64,000 nucleotides of DNA from Lepeophtheirus salmonis (taxonomy: Eukaryota > Arthropoda > Copepoda > Siphonostomatoida > Caligidae), in NCBI RefSeq assembly GCF_016086655.4, contig NC_052132.2, forward strand, positions 18,974,805 to 19,038,804. Reading direction: 5' to 3'. Position numbers and translations under genes: made by a program. The notes beneath the pieces were generated by a model. It searched no databases and was not told the origin of the DNA. It saw only the letters and a program-made list of their open reading frames with translations. This document shows, piece after piece, positions 45,640 to 58,476 of the stretch. The first letter of the stretch is position 1. The number at the start of each line of letters is the position of its first letter.

Positions 45640-46449
45640 GTAAAAAAATATGACAAAAAAATGTTCTCCTTCTTTTGAAAAAAAAAAAAAAAATGATGAA
45701 ATGAATATTTCGAAAGTATATTGTCGTTGTATACCTTGATAAAAGAACTTTGGGGTTATTAAGGTCTTTTTCATTTTTTTCGATATTAAAGTCATCAAAC
45801 CATTTTAATCCAAAAGTAAATATGTGTTGACCTAGTTTTATCTGCAGGGAAAACTTCTCCGTCTTTTTACCTTAGTTGTAGTGAGTGATACTGAAGAATA
45901 TATCGAATTTTCTCTCTTTTTTACTTTTATTTGGGAACACTGTAGCAACACATATGGCCTCACCAAACACAAATCTGTCAACAAACTTTTTTTAAGTGTA
46001 CTCTTAACCTTTATGTATACGTTAAGCTTTTTTTGATGCAATGCATTATTGGTCATATATGGCTTACTAAAGGCAACTAGCAAAAAAAGCTCAGATTTTT
46101 GACTTAACCTAATATGATCTGGAGCGTCCTTGTTGTTTTTTTATTTTCTGTGTTGAATCTCAGTGATGCATAATACATGTCCTACAAATATTTAAAAATA
46201 AAAGAAAATGATCCTGTTTGGTTGGCAGAGGTAAAAATAATAGATACATTTGCATTTATGGTTAAAACTAGCTATGATTCTGTGGTGTTTATGGGGAGCA
46301 ACAGTCAGGACAACTTAGCTGCACTTCTCAAAAAGTTAGAGTTGCCCCATTAATTTTTGGTTTCTTTATTTTTAAATTACGGGTAGATTCTAGAGCAGGG
46401 ATCGACTTAGAAAATTAAGTAACATGAAAAATGTTAAAAAACAGTATTT
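45640..46449. other. AT-rich DNA without recognisable genes
   Basis: A short A-run lies near 45680. An 81-codon minus frame (45838-46083) has no recognisable motif. Confidence 0.45.
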
Positions 46450-46451
46450 TA

Positions 46452-46877
46452 CTGGGTGGTCCAGATAAATTGCGAAAATATTTAAAGGCTTATAACAAAG
46501 GAACCCTGTACCCAGAGAAGGAATTGACATGGGTTCAACTCAAAAAGTGAGAACATTTTGTCACATGGATATTCTGCACTTTTTTGCCGGGTCACTGTCT
46601 TGTTGGACGACGGTGTAATTCCATCCAGGGAATTTAAATTAAAGGTGCAAAACCAGAACCAGTACAATGACAAAGCTGGATCCACACGAGGTAGCCCGGA
46701 TTGTCAAAGCCTCCGGTACCGTATGGCTGAAGAAATCAAGAGAAGCAGATTTCATTATAAATAAATGAATTTCATTAAATGTAGCTTAAAAAAAAAATAA
46801 AAAAATATGGTTCTAACCTATCTAGTTCGTTCATTATAACCCTTAAAATATTTTCCCAATTTATCTGGACCATCCTG
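46452..46877. mobile_element. Short mariner-derived element with matching TIRs
   Basis: The left end is CTGGGTGGTCCAGATAAATT then GCGAAAATATT. The right end on the other strand is CAGGATGGTCCAGATAAATT then GGGAAAATATT. The match is 27 of 31 bases, and TA flanks both ends (46450-46451 and 46878-46879). At 426 bp it is an internally deleted or MITE-like derivative. One short frame near 46668-46764 reads MTKLDPHEVARIVKASGTVW then LKKSREADFIINK and a stop, possibly the last residues of the parental transposase. The TIR resembles an isolated GGGTCGTTCAGATAAATTCA at about 59148. Confidence 0.85.
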
Positions 46878-46879
46878 TA

Positions 46880-48886
46880 GATTGTATAAAGAATAAAGAA
46901 AGATTGGATCACTACTAAATTGAGTTACTGCTATGACTATGACTACAGTAAATTGTTATGTATTAAGTCTACTTTTCAATGTTCCATATATTTATGTGGG
47001 CACACACATTTCATAAATGGAAAGCCCCTTCCATTAAAGTTGCGTGAAATTCTAAGGAAAATGATTAATGAAGGAATTATAATGTAAAATACAAAATAGG
47101 AATTTTTATAAAACAATTCTGTAGAAAAAAAACCATAAGTAGTGACTGAAAGTAAAAGTTGTCTTTTATCGCTCGGCGCTAAAAAATAATATACAAAAGC
47201 AAGCTAGAATTATTTATCTCATAATGGAGTGGGATTAAATGTGTATTCTTCCACAAAATATTAGTCTATTTTAATTGACAAATTTTTCTTATTAACGTTT
47301 GGGTGTGACACGAATTACAATTAAAGTATTTGACGAATTTTAGGTATTAACCTTTAGGAACCCCTTAAAATTGCACTTAAATTAAACAAAATTGAGCATG
47401 ACAATAAAATAATGATAAATTAATATATTTTAATTCAAAGGGCCAATATAATTATCTTGTATAAAATAAGGGGCTTAAACTCTTGCCAAAATTATTGAGT
47501 ATCTTATATCATACCACAAATTTGAATTCAATGCCTATATTTGATTCAAATATGTCTAAGAAATATTTGTATTTGTGAAAAAAACAACAACATATATATA
47601 CAGCTAACAATAAGTTGTTACTTTTAGAAATACTCAAAGTTTGGAACGAATTTGGAAATGTCAAAACAAATCCAAATTTTTAGAATTTTATCAAGTGAAC
47701 TAATAAATAAGCCTTGATTCAAATAAGGTTTTAGGAATTGGAAGTAAGGATTCTAGTTGTAAGGTTGATTGATAATGTAGATTTTAGGTTACATATCTAA
47801 TTTTGTATATTATAATTTATATGCATTTGATCTTAGCCAAACTCCAGCAAATATAATTTTTAACACCACTGCGATGCATTCTTTCCTGTTTAGCATTCAA
47901 CTACTTCGCTGATATAACAATAATAACGGACCAGATATAGTCATGCTTTCAAAGATGTGAATCGAAGATAATATTTTAACGACTCAAAATCTGACTTTTA
48001 AAATTTTAATAGCTTGACTCAAATCCCTTAAAATTATTTATGGGCAACTCAACAATTCACACTATTTAATGTATAATCTAAACGTGTTTCATAAAATTAT
48101 ATCAGATATCTGTAAAGTAATTCGTTTATTTCATTTTTTGCATCCAGCGCTAACAAAAATTAGTATTCCGTTTTGCTTTCTGTTCTCAACCCTGGCACCT
48201 ATAAAAGTCTCTTAAGTCAAGTAAAGGTTCTGCAAAGATTCTTGGCTATTTTTACTTATCAACAAAAATTGAATAGAAAGCTTATAATGAACTCAAATAT
48301 GTCAAAGAAATATTGGCCTGTATTGAACATATGTATGAAATAAAAAAATAAATAGAGATTTTCTCCTTTTGTCATTCTTTTTGGAATTAATTTTATATGG
48401 ACACACGACTAATTTATTCAGAAGAAAAACAAACTGGAGCTTTTTCTTTTTCTTAATTCTTGTTCAAGATTGATTTTATGTTTACGCAGAACTCATATCA
48501 ACTATATTTTTTTAAAACTACTCCAATAAAAAACAAAAATATTTGGAGAGCTTAATGGCTCAAACTTTACTTACAGTTTTTTTAGAAAGAAAATAAATGA
48601 AGATATTTATTGCAAAAGTACTCGACTTAATTAGGTAGTTACTCATCATTTTTTCAAACCTGAAAAAATAATTTAGGAGAGACCTGAGACTGTTTCAACA
48701 GGAAACGTTTGCAACATTAAAAATCTACAGACATCAAGCTTACATCACAATTGTTTATTGCCATACAAGAATTGTTGTAATTTTTTAATATCTTAAATGA
48801 TAAAAGTGTCACAAATGACACAAATTAATGAAAATTGGATTTTTTTAATGGAATGGTATTTATTTTCTTAGATACTATTTTTTTTC
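46880..48886. other. AT-rich DNA without recognisable genes
   Basis: I found no coding motif, RNA gene or partnered repeat on either strand in this 2-kb stretch. Confidence 0.5.
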
Positions 48887-48950
48887 CACGAGTCCACAAT
48901 TATGGCTACTTATTTGCACGAGTCCACAATTATGGCTACTTATTTGCACG
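48887..48950. repeat. Exact 30-bp tandem duplication
   Basis: A 30-base unit starting CACGAGTCCACAATTATGGC occurs at 48887-48916 and again, without any difference, at 48917-48946. It is followed by the first four bases of a third unit. Complete identity suggests a recent slippage event. Confidence 0.95.
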
Positions 48951-51430
48951 CCAATTTCAAAAAATACTTCAAAAAGTTTACAATTTTTTTAATATTAAAA
49001 AATTAAGTTGAAATAATAAATAACTCTCATGAATGAAGAGAGTTTAATTCCCCTTACAATTAAAGGAAATGGACGTTCAATATAGTCATGTTTAAAATGC
49101 CTATACCAAATCGGACATTTTAGTGATGATGGAGATTATTGTTGAATAAAAACATAAACATTTTCTGAACTAAAAGTAGTTTTTAGCCTTGCTCAGATTT
49201 ATGAAGCGTCGACAAACATACAGACTCCCTGGTTTTGCTTTAGTAACACACACTCGTTGCTAAACCTAATAGAAAGTCCGATTTAATATTTTTTTATCAA
49301 AAAAAAAAAAAAAAAAAAAAAAGAGATGGACGCTCGATGCAACATTCCTAAATCTTTTATAATTTTAAAATCAATTTGAAAAATTTAACAGACATTACAA
49401 TGAAGACAGTTACAAGACGTGTTGCAATTTTCCTTGCATTGTTTATTCTTTTTCATTATTTTGTAAAGGGATATTATACACTAACCATGTTTTGCAGCTA
49501 CAACGGGTTCTGCTTGAGGGATTTCAAACAATCTATACTACTAATCAGTTATCTATGTATAATAACAATATTAATATTTACGTATATCACATTATATCCT
49601 AATCTACTTTAAAACAATGTAATTCAATAACCCACAATCCTGACAAGTGTAGTCATTTATTTATCAAAAATATTATTTTGTCACTTTTAAAAAATATATA
49701 ATTCCAATTAGTTCAAATCAGTTGTTCTCAATCTTGTTAGAGGTACTGAATTCATAACAGTTTTAAATCAACATTCAATGAATCTTTCACAATTGGTCAG
49801 GCAAAACGTGTGGTAGGATTGAAGTTGTATTAATACTTTAAAAATGTCCAATTGATATCCCATTTTTCTGACTCTTTCATGTGATAAATTTCTTTTAAAT
49901 AGGAGCCTTTTCAATGAGCAAAAAGCCCTTTCTATAACAAAAATATTTTTCCAATAATAATCGAATTACGTTTTTTATAGAAAAACATGTTTTATTTCGT
50001 TTTTTTAATATCCTTTTAAGAATTTTAGGGCTTTTTTACTATAATGTGTCACATTTTAAATTTAAGAACGTTTTTCGCTCTTCGTAATGAACTCCACTCC
50101 ATAAAGTAAATAAAAAATTAAAAAACAAAAAATTTGTAATTTATTTTAAAACATCCAATTTTGAACAACTAAACCTGTTTTTTTTTTGTTAAGTTGGATA
50201 TATGTCTTGACATATGCCAAGACCTTGAGTCGAAACATCTGAACACAAGTAATGAACAACTAATATATGTATTAAATGATTAGAAAAATCATCTGTATAT
50301 TAAAAAATTATCTTTAAATTCCCTTTTTTTTCGTTAAATATTTCAAATAATGCAACTTTGATTTAAATTAATGCGTCAGAATGCTACAATTGCTTTTAAA
50401 TCCTTTTATTTATTTACTCCAAAAATAAAAAAATAGAGTCAAATTTTGAATTGAAAACCACATAAATCAGTAATTTTTTTTTGTTTTTTTGTTTTTACAC
50501 TCATCCTTCAATACAAAAAAAAGAGAATATATGTGCATAACGAAAGATAAACCATCATTTAAATACAATGCATTAGATGCATAGTTATATCTACCAATTC
50601 TATCTGATTAAGGTTGTTTTCATATCTTACAATTTTTTTGAGGGAAACATTATCCGCAGGCACAAACATCTAGAGGGAAAAGTTTGTTTAACATAGTTTA
50701 AATTTTAATAATAGAATCTTACAAATCCAAGACTTTTTTCGTTTTATTTTTGTGAAAACCATGGATTGAAAATCAGATTGAATTAAACCAAATAATTACA
50801 TACAAAAAGGGGAATGTAAAATAACCACAAACCACAACATAATTTTTAATTTTAAAAATCACATTTTTTATTTTCATTTTGCTACTGTCAATAAAGGACT
50901 ATTTAAAATCAGGGATATGCAGTTCATTAAATAAAGTCCATAATCAAAAATTTCTTTTTCATACCAATGTTTATATTCGTATTAATGGCATTGGAGTGAT
51001 TAAATATTGCCTTTCTATAAAAAAAGAAACTTTTGGTATGGGTTATAGACAATAAATCATATTATTGACAGTAGATCTGACAGAGCGTTATTCATATTTG
51101 ACATCCAAATTACAGGAACGAATTTGACGGTGCCAAAATTTCACGAGATTGTATGCTACAGTTTCAAGACCTAATATCCTATTCACATTTTTAGCCCCCT
51201 GGCTGGCATTTTACCTTGATTGAAGAAAGACTGCAAACTATGGGGAAATTTTCTTTTGTTGGTGTCCATCATGAGGGGCACTCAACTAAACACAAAACCG
51301 TCAAAGATTGTTCTTAATAAGAAATCTTATCTTTCTAATGCTTTCCAGCGTAAACCAATTGTACTTATATAACGCTAGATACACATTACTCAAGCCATCA
51401 ATTGGAATAAATAATTAATTTCTTTTCACT
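48951..51430. other. AT-rich DNA with a 24-base A-run
   Basis: A pure A24 run lies at 49299-49322. The 78-codon frame at 49376-49612 is hydrophobic (IFLALFILFHYFVKGYYTL, then ISYLCIITILIFTYITLY) and could look like membrane segments. AT-rich DNA produces such frames by chance, and nothing else supports it. Confidence 0.45.
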
Positions 51431-52025
51431 GTATATATTATGTAAAAATAGGTATATTTTTTTAATGAGTACTACAGAGTGCCTTTTTGAAAAATATATT
51501 TCTTCAATACATCTACTTAATGTGAGTTTATTTCACCTTGATTTATCTACATCGAGAAAATAACATAAACTATATTTACCAGTGTAAGGACAAGTAATAG
51601 ATAACTTATAATTAATTCATCAAGTCTTGGATTACAAAACCGGATCAATTCACATCTCCTTCTTTTGGAACAAAGTTATTGAAATGAAATATTAGATCAT
51701 AACTTAATTTATAATAGTTCATTTTTGTCATGTTTTTACTTGAAAATATCATCCAATAATTATTTTATCGTTTTAAATTGAATGCAGTTATGAAATGTTT
51801 TTTACTTATTTATTACGACAGTAAATGTATTTATTGCCATATTTTGAGAGTCAATAATAATAATATTAAAAAATATACATAGATATAGTAAATTTTTTGA
51901 TGAGTGCTACAGTGTGTCTTTTTGAAAAATATGTTGTCGTATTTTTTACCACATCCACTTAATGTAAGGTTATATTTTACCTAAAACGATCTACATCAAG
52001 TAAAAAAGCATAAAATATAGTTTCT
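51431..52025. repeat. Local diverged direct duplication of about 150 bp
   Basis: The interval 51431-51590 contains TTTTTTTAATGAGTACTACA, GAGTGCCTTTTTGAAAAATA and ACATCTACTTAATGTGAG. The interval 51876-52025 contains AATTTTTTGATGAGTGCTAC, AGTGTGTCTTTTTGAAAAAT and CACATCCACTTAATGTAAGG in the same order. The copies differ at many positions. About 285 bp of unrelated AT-rich sequence separates them. Confidence 0.7.
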
Positions 52026-53360
52026 AAGTCCTTTTTTTTCATTTTCCACAAATATTTAAGGTATTTCTTAATATTTTTCTGAATCGGAGAAAATGTTTTA
52101 TAAGTTTAGAAGAATGACGAAAAATTGTCTTTTTCTTTAGAAGTCTAATAATTGCATCCTTCTTGATCACAATTATTATATAAATATAAAATACCTTAAA
52201 AAAGTGAAAAGTTAAAAAGTGATCTAAGATTTGTTGCTTGAAAAAATATTTTCGTATATTTATTTAGGTTGATAGGCATAGTGATATTACATTATAAAAC
52301 GTTACTCACTTTAGGTCATAAAAATAGAATTTTTGATAAAAAAATCTATTTTCAAATTGCTCGATGTAAAATAAACAGAAACACGCCATTTCAATGAAGA
52401 CAAACATTTGTTCGCTGGTTTAATTTGCGAATACAAATGCAAGTTTAAAAAAAGTCACTAACACATATCATTTAAATCTACTCTTGTTACATACACTTGA
52501 GTAAAAAAAAAGTGTCCAAATAGTTAGAGATATGAAAAATATCAAAACCCTGGTAAGCGTACAAATCACGCATAAGATACTTTCATACAAAATAGACAAC
52601 TTCAAGAAACAGCATATAGGTTGACAGAGGTCATTTATATTGTACTTTGTTTGATAACATTTAAATTTAGAAAGTTGGAAGAATTAGTTTCTAAAAGTAT
52701 AAATATCTAGCAGGTTATCAACATATACTTTTTTATAAATTTACGCCCATCAGGATTTTGACTCTTTCAAATATCTACACAAAATACACTTTTACCAAAT
52801 TATACTTGAACTATATTCAAATAATTCAAAATATCTTTTTAAGTCTATATGGAATTAATATTAACCTTTTATTGTTATACTTTCGGAGCCTCTGGGATAT
52901 TTTTCTTTACTAACATCATTTTAAATTTATTAAACTTATTTTATAAGATTGTTGTACGATTTTAGAAAATTTGATCATCATCCACAAAAAGCCAAAACAC
53001 CTATCATTTGATATATTTTCAAGTGTTGTGTTATACATTGAAGATAGTAGGATACTTAATTCTAAATGTTTGATTCTACTTCAATTTGTATAATAAAGGA
53101 CTGTCTATACTATCTATGATTAAAATCTTTTAATATACAAAAAACCCCAACATAAGCATCTACTTTAGTTTTTGAGTAAAAATCATTAACCCCTGCGATT
53201 CACTGATAATCGCTTTGAAAATGTAAAAGATAAATATTTAAAAGTTCTTTTGTAATAGAGAATGTAAATTATTATTGTAGTAGATAAATAAAAAAATTAA
53301 TTAATTAAATTATACATTAGGATTTCTCATTTCCCAGTAGCTTCTGATTAAGCAAGATTA
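52026..53360. other. AT-rich DNA without recognisable genes
   Basis: I see nothing beyond AT-rich sequence and short homopolymers. Confidence 0.5.
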
Positions 53361-53536
53361 AATGACCCTTTCTCTTCTTTAAACAAGTTTAGGGTCTTTC
53401 AGCCTTGTGATTGGGGACTGAGTCTAGTTGAAACATGAACTCGACACAATTTGACTCAGCTTTCATGCGAGGTATCACTTAGTCAAATAGGAGTTCACAG
53501 TACCTTTTGGCACCCACTACAGTTGACCGAGAACTG
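53361..53536 (-). pseudogene. Mariner transposase fragment, same family as 59.9-60.8 kb
   Basis: ATGACCCTTTCTCTTCTTTA, AACAAGTTT, GTTGAAACATGAACTCGACA, CTCAGCTTTCATGC and AGGAGTTCACAGTACCTTTT align base for base with 60135-60300. There the minus strand encodes the region around the second catalytic aspartate (LFQLDSA). This copy is more decayed and retains no useful frame. Flanking sequence is unrelated. Confidence 0.65.
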
Positions 53537-55356
53537 AAAAATCCAGAATATAGTGTTAGTTGATATCTATGCAATTTCTAATTCTTAAGATCCTCTGAAA
53601 TTAGTTTTAAATAGCAAGAAATCAAAAGTGCCGTGCCTTTTTGGTGATACATGATGACAGGGCATTAGTTAATTGTTCTATTAATTTCATATTAAAATTA
53701 AATTTGTGCAAACAAAAACTCATATATTAATAATAAATAATTTTATTTTTTCTCTCTTGTGCTACAATCAGACTCCACAGGGTAATTTCAAGATACCCAA
53801 ATCAAATATGACCATAATAACTGCAGGCAAATTGCGTGTATCATTTTTTTGAAAAAGGAAAAATGATTAAAGGGCAGTTTCTGACAATTTAAAGACTCTT
53901 ATCAATAACAACTGGTAGAGGAAAGGTTAATTGTTAATTGTACTGGGACTAAATCAAAAAATAGTAGAGGCAATTACAAGAAAATGCTTTGCAGTATTTT
54001 TCATCAGAGCGTTAGTCCACTCAAGAAATTCTGAGCGCGCTTTTGCTCATTTTGTAAAACAATGAGCGCGCTCCCATTCTATGAAAAATCAGTGGTGCTC
54101 ATTTTTTCGCTCATATTTGAGCATGACAACTCTTTATGTTTATGTTTTAGATACCAAAATCATGTCTCTAGCTTCAATATTAAGGAGGTTATGACCAATT
54201 TATCATCGTAATTTCAAGCCATTTTTTCGTAGTGTTAAATCTTTTAATGTTATAAACTACACCAAAATCTGTGATATAAGAAAATATGATATTTCAATAA
54301 AACAACAAAACTTTCTTAAACATCAAGAGAATTGAATGAAATTTTCATTAATTACAGAATACAGTACTGTATAAAATATTCTAGCTTTTCATGAGACAAT
54401 ACTTTAACCGTCTTTTCTTGTAATCTTTAAAATTATTCCTTACGTTTCAATTTTTTCGATGCTATCTCATAAGATGCAGAAAACTGAAAAATTATGCAAA
54501 TTTTTTGCTCTCCTAAAATGGTGAGTGCGCTCCTGGTCTCACTCGTTATTCAAAATAATGAGCGCACTCCCGCTCTCGCTCAAGAATTTTGAGTGGCGCT
54601 CTAAAGAGCAGCTCTTAATAATGCTTTGGGTACTATTATACATGATATATGAAGGGATTTACATATGTCTCTTTTATTTATTAATAATTTATTAAATTGC
54701 ATGTATTGTATCAAGACATGAATAAAAATTCAACCTCCTGTTTCAAAAATAAGTTGAGAAATCTGAGCAATTTATTAAATTGACAAATTCAATAACTAAT
54801 ATTCTAATAAAAATAGGTGATTCGACAATGGATCATTTCATAAATATTGGTCATCGCTGTTTACATCTAGTCAAGTTGAGTCTTTCTTTTTGGGTCTTTA
54901 ATGCCAGTCAATGGAGGAATGTCTATAGAATTTCTATCAAGGATGATGTCATCAGGAATAAAAAAAACAAAAACAAACAAAGTAAAGATCATAAATATAA
55001 TGAATAATAACCCTATTGCTTCCTTAAACACACGATTTGTAAACACTAAACTTACCTAGTATATCATTTACGTAAATAATTAGCTTTTACATTCTCCATA
55101 ATAAAAACTATTGAAGTCTTTTTTCATTTACTGTTGATATTACTAATTTGTAGTTTGCGTCATCAGAGTTAGCTGACTCATAAATAATGACTTCACATCA
55201 AAATGTCTATGTCTTCACTTATTTTCAATAATTCCTTGTTATACCCGGTTTTAATCTGTTTCGATATTCTCCATTAATATCAATAACTTTATGTATTGAT
55301 ATGTATCGCCATATGTTATAAAATCAATACTTTTTGACAGTCCTATGTATCTATAA

Positions 55357-56168
55357 CAAATTAGGGATCCAAAACAGGTAGTATTATAATTAAACTACGA
55401 AAAATGTGATTTTTATGGAATAAAGGAAAGACTATTCAAAACGAATTGACGATATGTTAAAACACTATATTTAGTAAATAATATATCCATATTCACAAGC
55501 AATAACAGCTTAACAATGCAGCGAACAGATTGGCAAGTCTTGACGATGTAGGTAGTGTAAATGTTGTACACGCTGTTATGATGGCAGCTCGGAGCGAATC
55601 CAAATTTGAATGAGAGGTGCTGCAGACATTCTTTTCCAAGATGTTCTAAGCTGCAAAGTCCAGAGGATTTGAGGCCAGTGCTGGAGGAGAGCTACAGGGA
55701 GGCAGAACAAAAGGCAGCCATATTGTCGCTGTAAAAGTTTTGGTTCTTCTTTGCTATAATGGACTTCTTGGTATTATAGGCTTAGAGACTTAGAATAGAA
55801 GCCCAACTTGTTCATTTTTGTTTCAACAATATTTTGATTGCATAATTAAACAACCTGATTAAAAATAAAGGACATAAAATAGTTTTTTGTAAGAGTAATT
55901 AAATGCGACTGTGAGTTTTGGGCCCCCACTCTGAATACTAAAATATAGTTTTATTATTATTTGTCATAATAGTTTATACAATTTAATATATCTAGCTTTA
56001 TAAAATATATAGTAAGCTTAGTATATCACTAACACAGAGCAATTAAAATATATATTATCAATCTTAAATTGCTTTTTCTTTATGTCAAAATATGGCTATA
56101 TATATATAGGGTGCACCAAAATACTATTTTGCAAGGAAACAAAAAAATATCCAAATTAGAGAACAAAA
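55357..56168. other. Segment present only in duplication copy 2
   Basis: This segment interrupts homology between CTATAA and TTATTTCTAAAAC. CAAATTAG occurs at its left end (55357-55364) and near its right end (56152-56159), an 8-bp direct repeat. Copy 1 has only AGAAG at this place, so it is not clear whether copy 2 gained an insertion or copy 1 lost DNA. It carries a mariner fragment. Confidence 0.7.
55520..55715 (-). pseudogene. Mariner transposase C-terminal fragment
   Basis: On the minus strand NPLDFAA, stop, NILEKNVCSTSHSNLDSLRA then AIITACTTF and LANLFAAL matches the mariner end NPLDFAVWxxLExKVCxxxHxNLDSLKxAI. The third catalytic aspartate (55658-55660) is intact. Upstream domains are not recognisable. 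About 50 codons remain with one stop. Confidence 0.7.
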
Positions 56169-57508
56169 TTATTTCTAAAACAAATTTATTAAGTTCTAGC
56201 AGTGGTGCCCAAACTTATTTGTATTTTTTTAAAGTTTATTTGAAGCTGACATCATAGTAAAACCTTTAATATAAAACTTTTTTGCACATTTTGAAGAAAT
56301 AAAATGCCCTTCTTTATGCAAAAAATAAAAGGATATTTATATTTCAAATCTACGTATTATAATACTGTTTGACATAATTGTGTTAAAAAAAAAGAAAAAG
56401 TCTTTTTTATATTTAGAAAAAAGTAATTGTGATATTTTCTCACATTTTAATGACATTTTTACATAGATAGGATTGAAATAAGAAGATTAGGGTGGCTCTT
56501 GTTGTGTACTTAAAAAAATCAATATTTTTTTCATTCTCTCCCTCTCAAATGATACTCTTATATTAAAAATATCCCTAAATTGTAACATTTAAGTCACATT
56601 CAGAGGTGGCTCTTGGTTCTTAAGCTTTAGGATACAATGATAAATAAGTAAATATTTGTTAATGTTTTTATTTTGAAACATATATCAGACTTAAAATAAA
56701 TTAAAGTTTTACCTCTATCAAGAAAAGTTAACTGCATCAAATAATGTGTTTTTTTGTAAATAAAGTACCTTGTATTACAATAAGTATTAAATAATCTAAT
56801 TGATGTTAAAATTAGGATTGTATCAATACCAAATTTTTAGCCGATTTCAATACCATCTTTTTTGACGATGTATAAAATAATTTTATAAACAATTAACAAT
56901 ATCTCTAAATTGTTAGTTTCAATCAATTTCTTATACAAACTTAGTTTAGCTATTTTATTGATTTGTAACCGTAATTTTGTCTCCAAAAAGGAGCTAGAAT
57001 AAATCATACTATTCAAATAAAAAATAATGCATAGGTATCGTTGGAATTGGCAGTATTGAGCTGATTCCGATACTTCAAAAAGGCCGATTCCGATGCATCG
57101 GTACACTTCTAGTATAAATTGCTTGAATGTTGAAACTACAAACACTAATAGAATAGTAAAGCTATTGGGATACAAATGGTATTATAAATTTTTCTTATAA
57201 AAAAAATTAGAGATTTTTATTTTTAAGGCTATTTTTTCATTTTTGGGCAAGACATTCAGAAGCATGTGTCATCATTAAATATCAATTAAAGTAAAAATAT
57301 TTTACTCAGCGAAAAGGGAATAAAGTGGAAGGGCGAGAAGAATAAAAGTTAAGGGCCACCCTAATTACATTTAACATTATTTTGTAGACTATATAACTTA
57401 TCATTGAAAAGTTATATATATAAAATATTTTATTAAATATTATTACCTGACTTAACCAACATTCAAATTTAAGGCTAAAACACAATTTGCTAAAGCATGC
57501 CAAAAATA

Positions 57509-58470
57509 AATCCAATAAATTAACTTTTCAGAGTCTATGAATAACATTTTTCATTCAATGGCGCAAGCCAGCAAAATCAAAATTTAATGTTGCAAAATGG
57601 AAATATGATAAAATGTTCTTTTTCACATTGTTCACGTAGGCAAATACTAACTATTGCTTCTTTTGATGACGCAACGACTTTTCTTAGGTCGTATTGTCAC
57701 CCCCCTTTTAAGCTCATAATTTCTGGAAATGTGAAATAAAAAAAAAGCTTTACCTAAAATCCAGTTTTCTAGTGTCGAAATTTTGAATAGCAATTTTTCA
57801 TACTCTTGAATTTTTGAAGATATCAATGTTGTTTTCCAATTTTTATGAAGTTAATATTTGCATGTATTATTAGCACTGCAAAATATACTTTTATATATAC
57901 AAAAGTTAAAAATAGTATTAAAACTTGGGAAATGACTTTTCTTTCACTAAAAGTTATAATGAAATGCACTAGATAATATCTAAAATTTATTAGGGAATAA
58001 TTGCCTTCAGGTAAATCTTATATACTCTATTGTATGATAATCATATTAATTTTTCTTATTGAATAATAACTTGACATTGAAGGAACGATTATTATGTTAA
58101 AAAGATTATTCAAGATAATAATCCCTAGAATAATTAATTTCAAATGTAATTTTTGATTATAATTTAGAATAATTTTTTATACATAAAAATATTTAATGAT
58201 TATGTTATTAATGTAAATATCAACCTAAGGGCATGATGTAATTGTTTTCGTAAAAATCGAAAATCTACCGTAAATAATCGATTAATTAATTTTTTTAAAG
58301 TATGATAACCTTTTTTTTAAAATTCCTTTGATAAAATTTACAGTTTTTAGCTGCTTTATTACGTGTGACCAAAATTTAATATGAATATCAAATAAGTAAG
58401 GCAACATTTTTTGGCGGATTGACTTCAAAATTAACTTAAATTGTACCTATGAATGATGAAAAAAATCTCA
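57509..58470. other. AT-rich DNA without recognisable genes
   Basis: I see no motifs or partnered repeats between the end of the duplication and the next mariner relic. Confidence 0.5.
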
Positions 58471-58476
58471 TTTGAT

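Larger units (their letters stand above)
54005..57508 (+). repeat. Duplicated segment, copy 2
   Basis: This is a direct repeat of 38769-41602, starting exactly at the CAGAGCG terminus of the hAT-like element (54005-54628). The left target flank present in copy 1 is replaced by TTTTTCAT, while the right flank GGTACTAT is retained. Copy 2 also has an extra segment at about 55357-56168, absent from copy 1. Homology ends after GCTAAAGCATGCCAAAA. The 112-codon minus frame at 56837-57175 matches the 89-codon frame at 40933-41202 because the DNA is duplicated. I see no sign that it encodes a functional protein. Confidence 0.93.

Noticed and set aside
49376..49612. Frame encoding hydrophobic, membrane-like segments
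   Set aside because: AT-rich codons give Phe, Ile, Leu and Tyr by chance. No signal, motif or context supports a gene.
53988..54004. ATGCTTTG just left of duplication copy 2, similar to the hAT-like right end
   Set aside because: Eight bases in AT-rich DNA is too short to claim a second element end without further matching.
56837..57175. 112-codon minus frame whose sequence recurs at 40933-41202
   Set aside because: The recurrence follows from DNA duplication and not protein conservation. The shared part shows no motif.
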